Assembly: GCA_049700195.1 (NCBI GenBank)
Contig: JBNAVY010000073.1
Coordinates: 1 to 6,668, forward strand
DNA length: 6,668 nucleotides
Origin: JBNAVY01 sp049700195
Lineage (GTDB): Bacteria > Bacillota > Thermoanaerobacteria > Thermoanaerobacterales > Thermoanaerobacteraceae
Reading direction: 5' to 3'
Shown here piece after piece: positions 5,244 to 6,668 of the stretch (position 1 is the first letter of the stretch; each line of letters starts with the position of its first letter). The notes beneath the pieces were generated by a model, which made no database searches, had not been told where the DNA came from, and was given only the letters and a program-made list of their open reading frames with translations. Both the position numbers and the translations under genes were made by a program.

Positions 5244-6575
5244 ATGTTTAAAAAAATTTTAATAGCTAACAGAGGTGAAATTGCTGTAAGAGTAATCAGA
5301 AGCGCAAAAGAAATGGGTATAAAAACTGTCGCAATATATTCTGATATTGATAAAGAAAGCATACACGTTAAACTTGCAGACGAAGCTTATCCAATTGGTG
5401 ATAATTATCCCCACAAAAGCTATCTTAATTTAGATAAAATAAAAGAAGCGATACTAAAAACAGGATGCGACGCTTTGCATCCTGGTTATGGATTTTTATC
5501 TGAAAACCCGGATTTTGCAAAACTATGCGAAAACTTAGGTGTTACATTTATAGGTCCCTCTTCTATTTTAATGGGTGTATTATCTAACAAATTTAATGCA
5601 AAAAAAATTTTAATGGAAAATGATTTACCTGTAATACCTGGGAGCAAAGAAATAATCAAAGACGACAATGATTTGTTGGATAACGCTAAAAATTTAGGGT
5701 TTCCTTTATTGATTAAAGCGGCATATGGTGGAGGAGGTAAAGGTATAAAAGAAGTTTTTAATGAAACAGATCTTTTTAAAGCATGGGAAGCAGCAAAACA
5801 AGAAGCATATGTAGCTTTTAAAAAGAATGATATATACTTGGAAAAAATTATAAAAAAAGCTAGACATATAGAAGTCCAAATAGCTTCTGATAATTTTGGA
5901 AATGTTATTACGTTAGGAGAAAGGGATTGTTCTATCCAACGAAGACGTCAAAAACTTTTAGAAGAATCTCCAAGTCCTGTTTTAAGCGGAACAGAAAGAA
6001 TTTTTTTATTCGATTTAACAAAAGCAATTGTAAAGGCTCTTAATTATGTTGGTATTGGAACAGTAGAATTTTTGTATGATGGAAAAAACTTTTATTTTAT
6101 GGAAATCAATAAAAGAATCCAAGTTGAACATCCTGTTACAGAAATGATTTTTGGAATTGATTTAATTAGAGAACAGATAAAAATAGCTGCTAATGAAAAA
6201 TTAGATTTTCTATCAAAAGAGAATATTGCAAATCATTCTATAGAATGTAGAATTAATGCAGAAAATCCTTTAAATTTCTATCCTTCTCCTGGAACTATTA
6301 AAAGGCTTTATATACCTGGAGGTTATAATGTAAGAGTAGATACTGCTCTAGAATGTGGTAGTTATATATCACCCTATTATGATTCTTTAATAGCTAAAGT
6401 AATAGTTGTGGGTAAAACGAGAGAAGAGGCTAGATTAAGAATGTTAAGAGTGCTAGATGAATTTATTATTGATGGAATTGAGACAACCATTTCATTCCAT
6501 AAAAAGATTTTAAACACGGAAGATTTTATAGAAAACAATTATGATATAAATTATATAGATAGTTTATTAATATAA
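5244..6575 (+). CDS. accC: Biotin carboxylase subunit (AccC-type)
   Basis: Uses ATP and bicarbonate to carboxylate biotin on the carrier protein. The 443-residue length is close to the 449 of E. coli AccC and residue numbers nearly coincide. Visible parts are ILIANRGEIAVRVIR (5-19), LHPGYGFLSEN (78-88), K116, K158, the glycine loop YGGGGKG (161-167), H208, LGERDCSIQRR (224-234), K237, E275, E287, N289, R291, QVEHPVTE (293-300) and R336. All expected ATP, metal and bicarbonate residues are present. Oddities are that the usual MGDK around K116 reads LSNK and the usual NTR reads NKR (289-291). It ends after the biotin carboxylase fold, with no fused carboxyltransferase or biotinyl domain, unlike urea carboxylase or pyruvate carboxylase. 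GGAAGG at 5232-5237 is the ribosome site. With the carrier and the two AHS subunits it completes a four-gene carboxylase; it need not serve fatty-acid synthesis. Confidence 0.94.
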   Translation: MFKKILIANRGEIAVRVIRSAKEMGIKTVAIYSDIDKESIHVKLADEAYPIGDNYPHKSYLNLDKIKEAILKTGCDALHPGYGFLSENPDFAKLCENLGVTFIGPSSILMGVLSNKFNAKKILMENDLPVIPGSKEIIKDDNDLLDNAKNLGFPLLIKAAYGGGGKGIKEVFNETDLFKAWEAAKQEAYVAFKKNDIYLEKIIKKARHIEVQIASDNFGNVITLGERDCSIQRRRQKLLEESPSPVLSGTERIFLFDLTKAIVKALNYVGIGTVEFLYDGKNFYFMEINKRIQVEHPVTEMIFGIDLIREQIKIAANEKLDFLSKENIANHSIECRINAENPLNFYPSPGTIKRLYIPGGYNVRVDTALECGSYISPYYDSLIAKVIVVGKTREEARLRMLRVLDEFIIDGIETTISFHKKILNTEDFIENNYDINYIDSLLI

Positions 6576-6616
6576 TATAAAATTTTTATATTTTTTAGAA
6601 GCTAATGGAGGATATT

Positions 6617-6668
6617 ATGCAAACTTACAAAACCTTTATAGGCGGCAAATGGGTTGAAACAGGAAAAT
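6617..6668 (+). CDS. Aldehyde dehydrogenase, N-terminal fragment cut by window end
   Basis: Only 17 codons are visible, reading MQTYKTFIGGKWVETGK. The tyrosine-lysine start followed by FIGGKWV is typical of the first strand of NAD(P)-dependent aldehyde dehydrogenases, including succinate-semialdehyde dehydrogenase. GGAGG at 6607-6611 precedes the ATG by five bases. The gene follows biotin carboxylase by 41 nt in the same direction, so it is likely co-transcribed. Next to a GABA-type aminotransferase, the expected job is oxidation of the semialdehyde product to a dicarboxylic acid. The catalytic cysteine and glutamate lie outside the window, so subfamily and cofactor cannot be judged. Confidence 0.75.
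   Translation, partial: MQTYKTFIGGKWVETGK

Noticed and set aside
4353..6575. Housekeeping acetyl-CoA carboxylase genes accB-accC
   Set aside because: The carrier lacks the AccB N-terminal region, no accA/accD lies here, and two AHS-type carboxyltransferase subunits sit directly upstream, so these subunits fit the dedicated carboxylase better.
6574..6596. Intrinsic terminator after the biotin carboxylase gene
   Set aside because: AATATAAAA and TTTTATATT can pair and T residues follow, but the stem has only A-T pairs and almost no loop, so it would be very weak. The next gene follows 41 nt later in the same direction with a good ribosome site.
1..6668. tRNA, rRNA, CRISPR array, insertion sequence or riboswitch
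   Set aside because: Almost all bases are in seven contiguous coding genes; the leader and short gaps show no tandem repeats, transposase fragments or recognisable structured RNA.

Overview
The window looks like part of a catabolic operon from a low-GC Gram-positive bacterium, probably an anaerobic clostridium-like Firmicute. The evidence is very AT-rich DNA, A/T-ending codons throughout, strong AGGAGG-type ribosome binding sites before nearly every gene, and seven consecutive plus-strand genes with short gaps. The genus cannot be named from the sequence alone.

Layout: positions 1-209 are a non-coding leader with a long perfect-arm hairpin at the very edge (1-41) and a compact AT palindrome (122-142) that could be an operator. 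Then come a class-III (GABA-type) aminotransferase (210-1559), a LamB/YcsF (PxpA-type) protein (1569-2315), two carboxyltransferase subunits of the KipI/AHS1 and KipA/AHS2 families (2336-3319 and 3344-4333), a 72-residue biotinyl carrier protein (4353-4571), a six-helix GPR1/FUN34/YaaH (SatP-like) membrane transporter starting at GTG (4619-5224), a biotin carboxylase (5244-6575), and the first 17 codons of an aldehyde dehydrogenase (6617 to the window edge).

How they may work together: the biotin carboxylase, biotinyl carrier and two carboxyltransferase subunits form a complete biotin-dependent carboxylase split over four genes. Both carboxyltransferase subunits resemble the corresponding domains of urea carboxylase more than the E. 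coli 5-oxoprolinase subunits PxpB/PxpC, yet they sit beside a PxpA-type hydrolase rather than a visible allophanate hydrolase. The flanking aminotransferase and aldehyde dehydrogenase are the usual pair for turning an omega-amino acid into a dicarboxylic acid. The simplest inference is a pathway in which a lactam (such as 2-pyrrolidinone or delta-valerolactam), or a ureido/guanidino acid, is N-carboxylated and hydrolysed to an omega-amino acid, then transaminated and oxidised. The SatP-like transporter could move substrate, product acid or ammonium. The protein families are well supported by the sequence; the substrate is inference.
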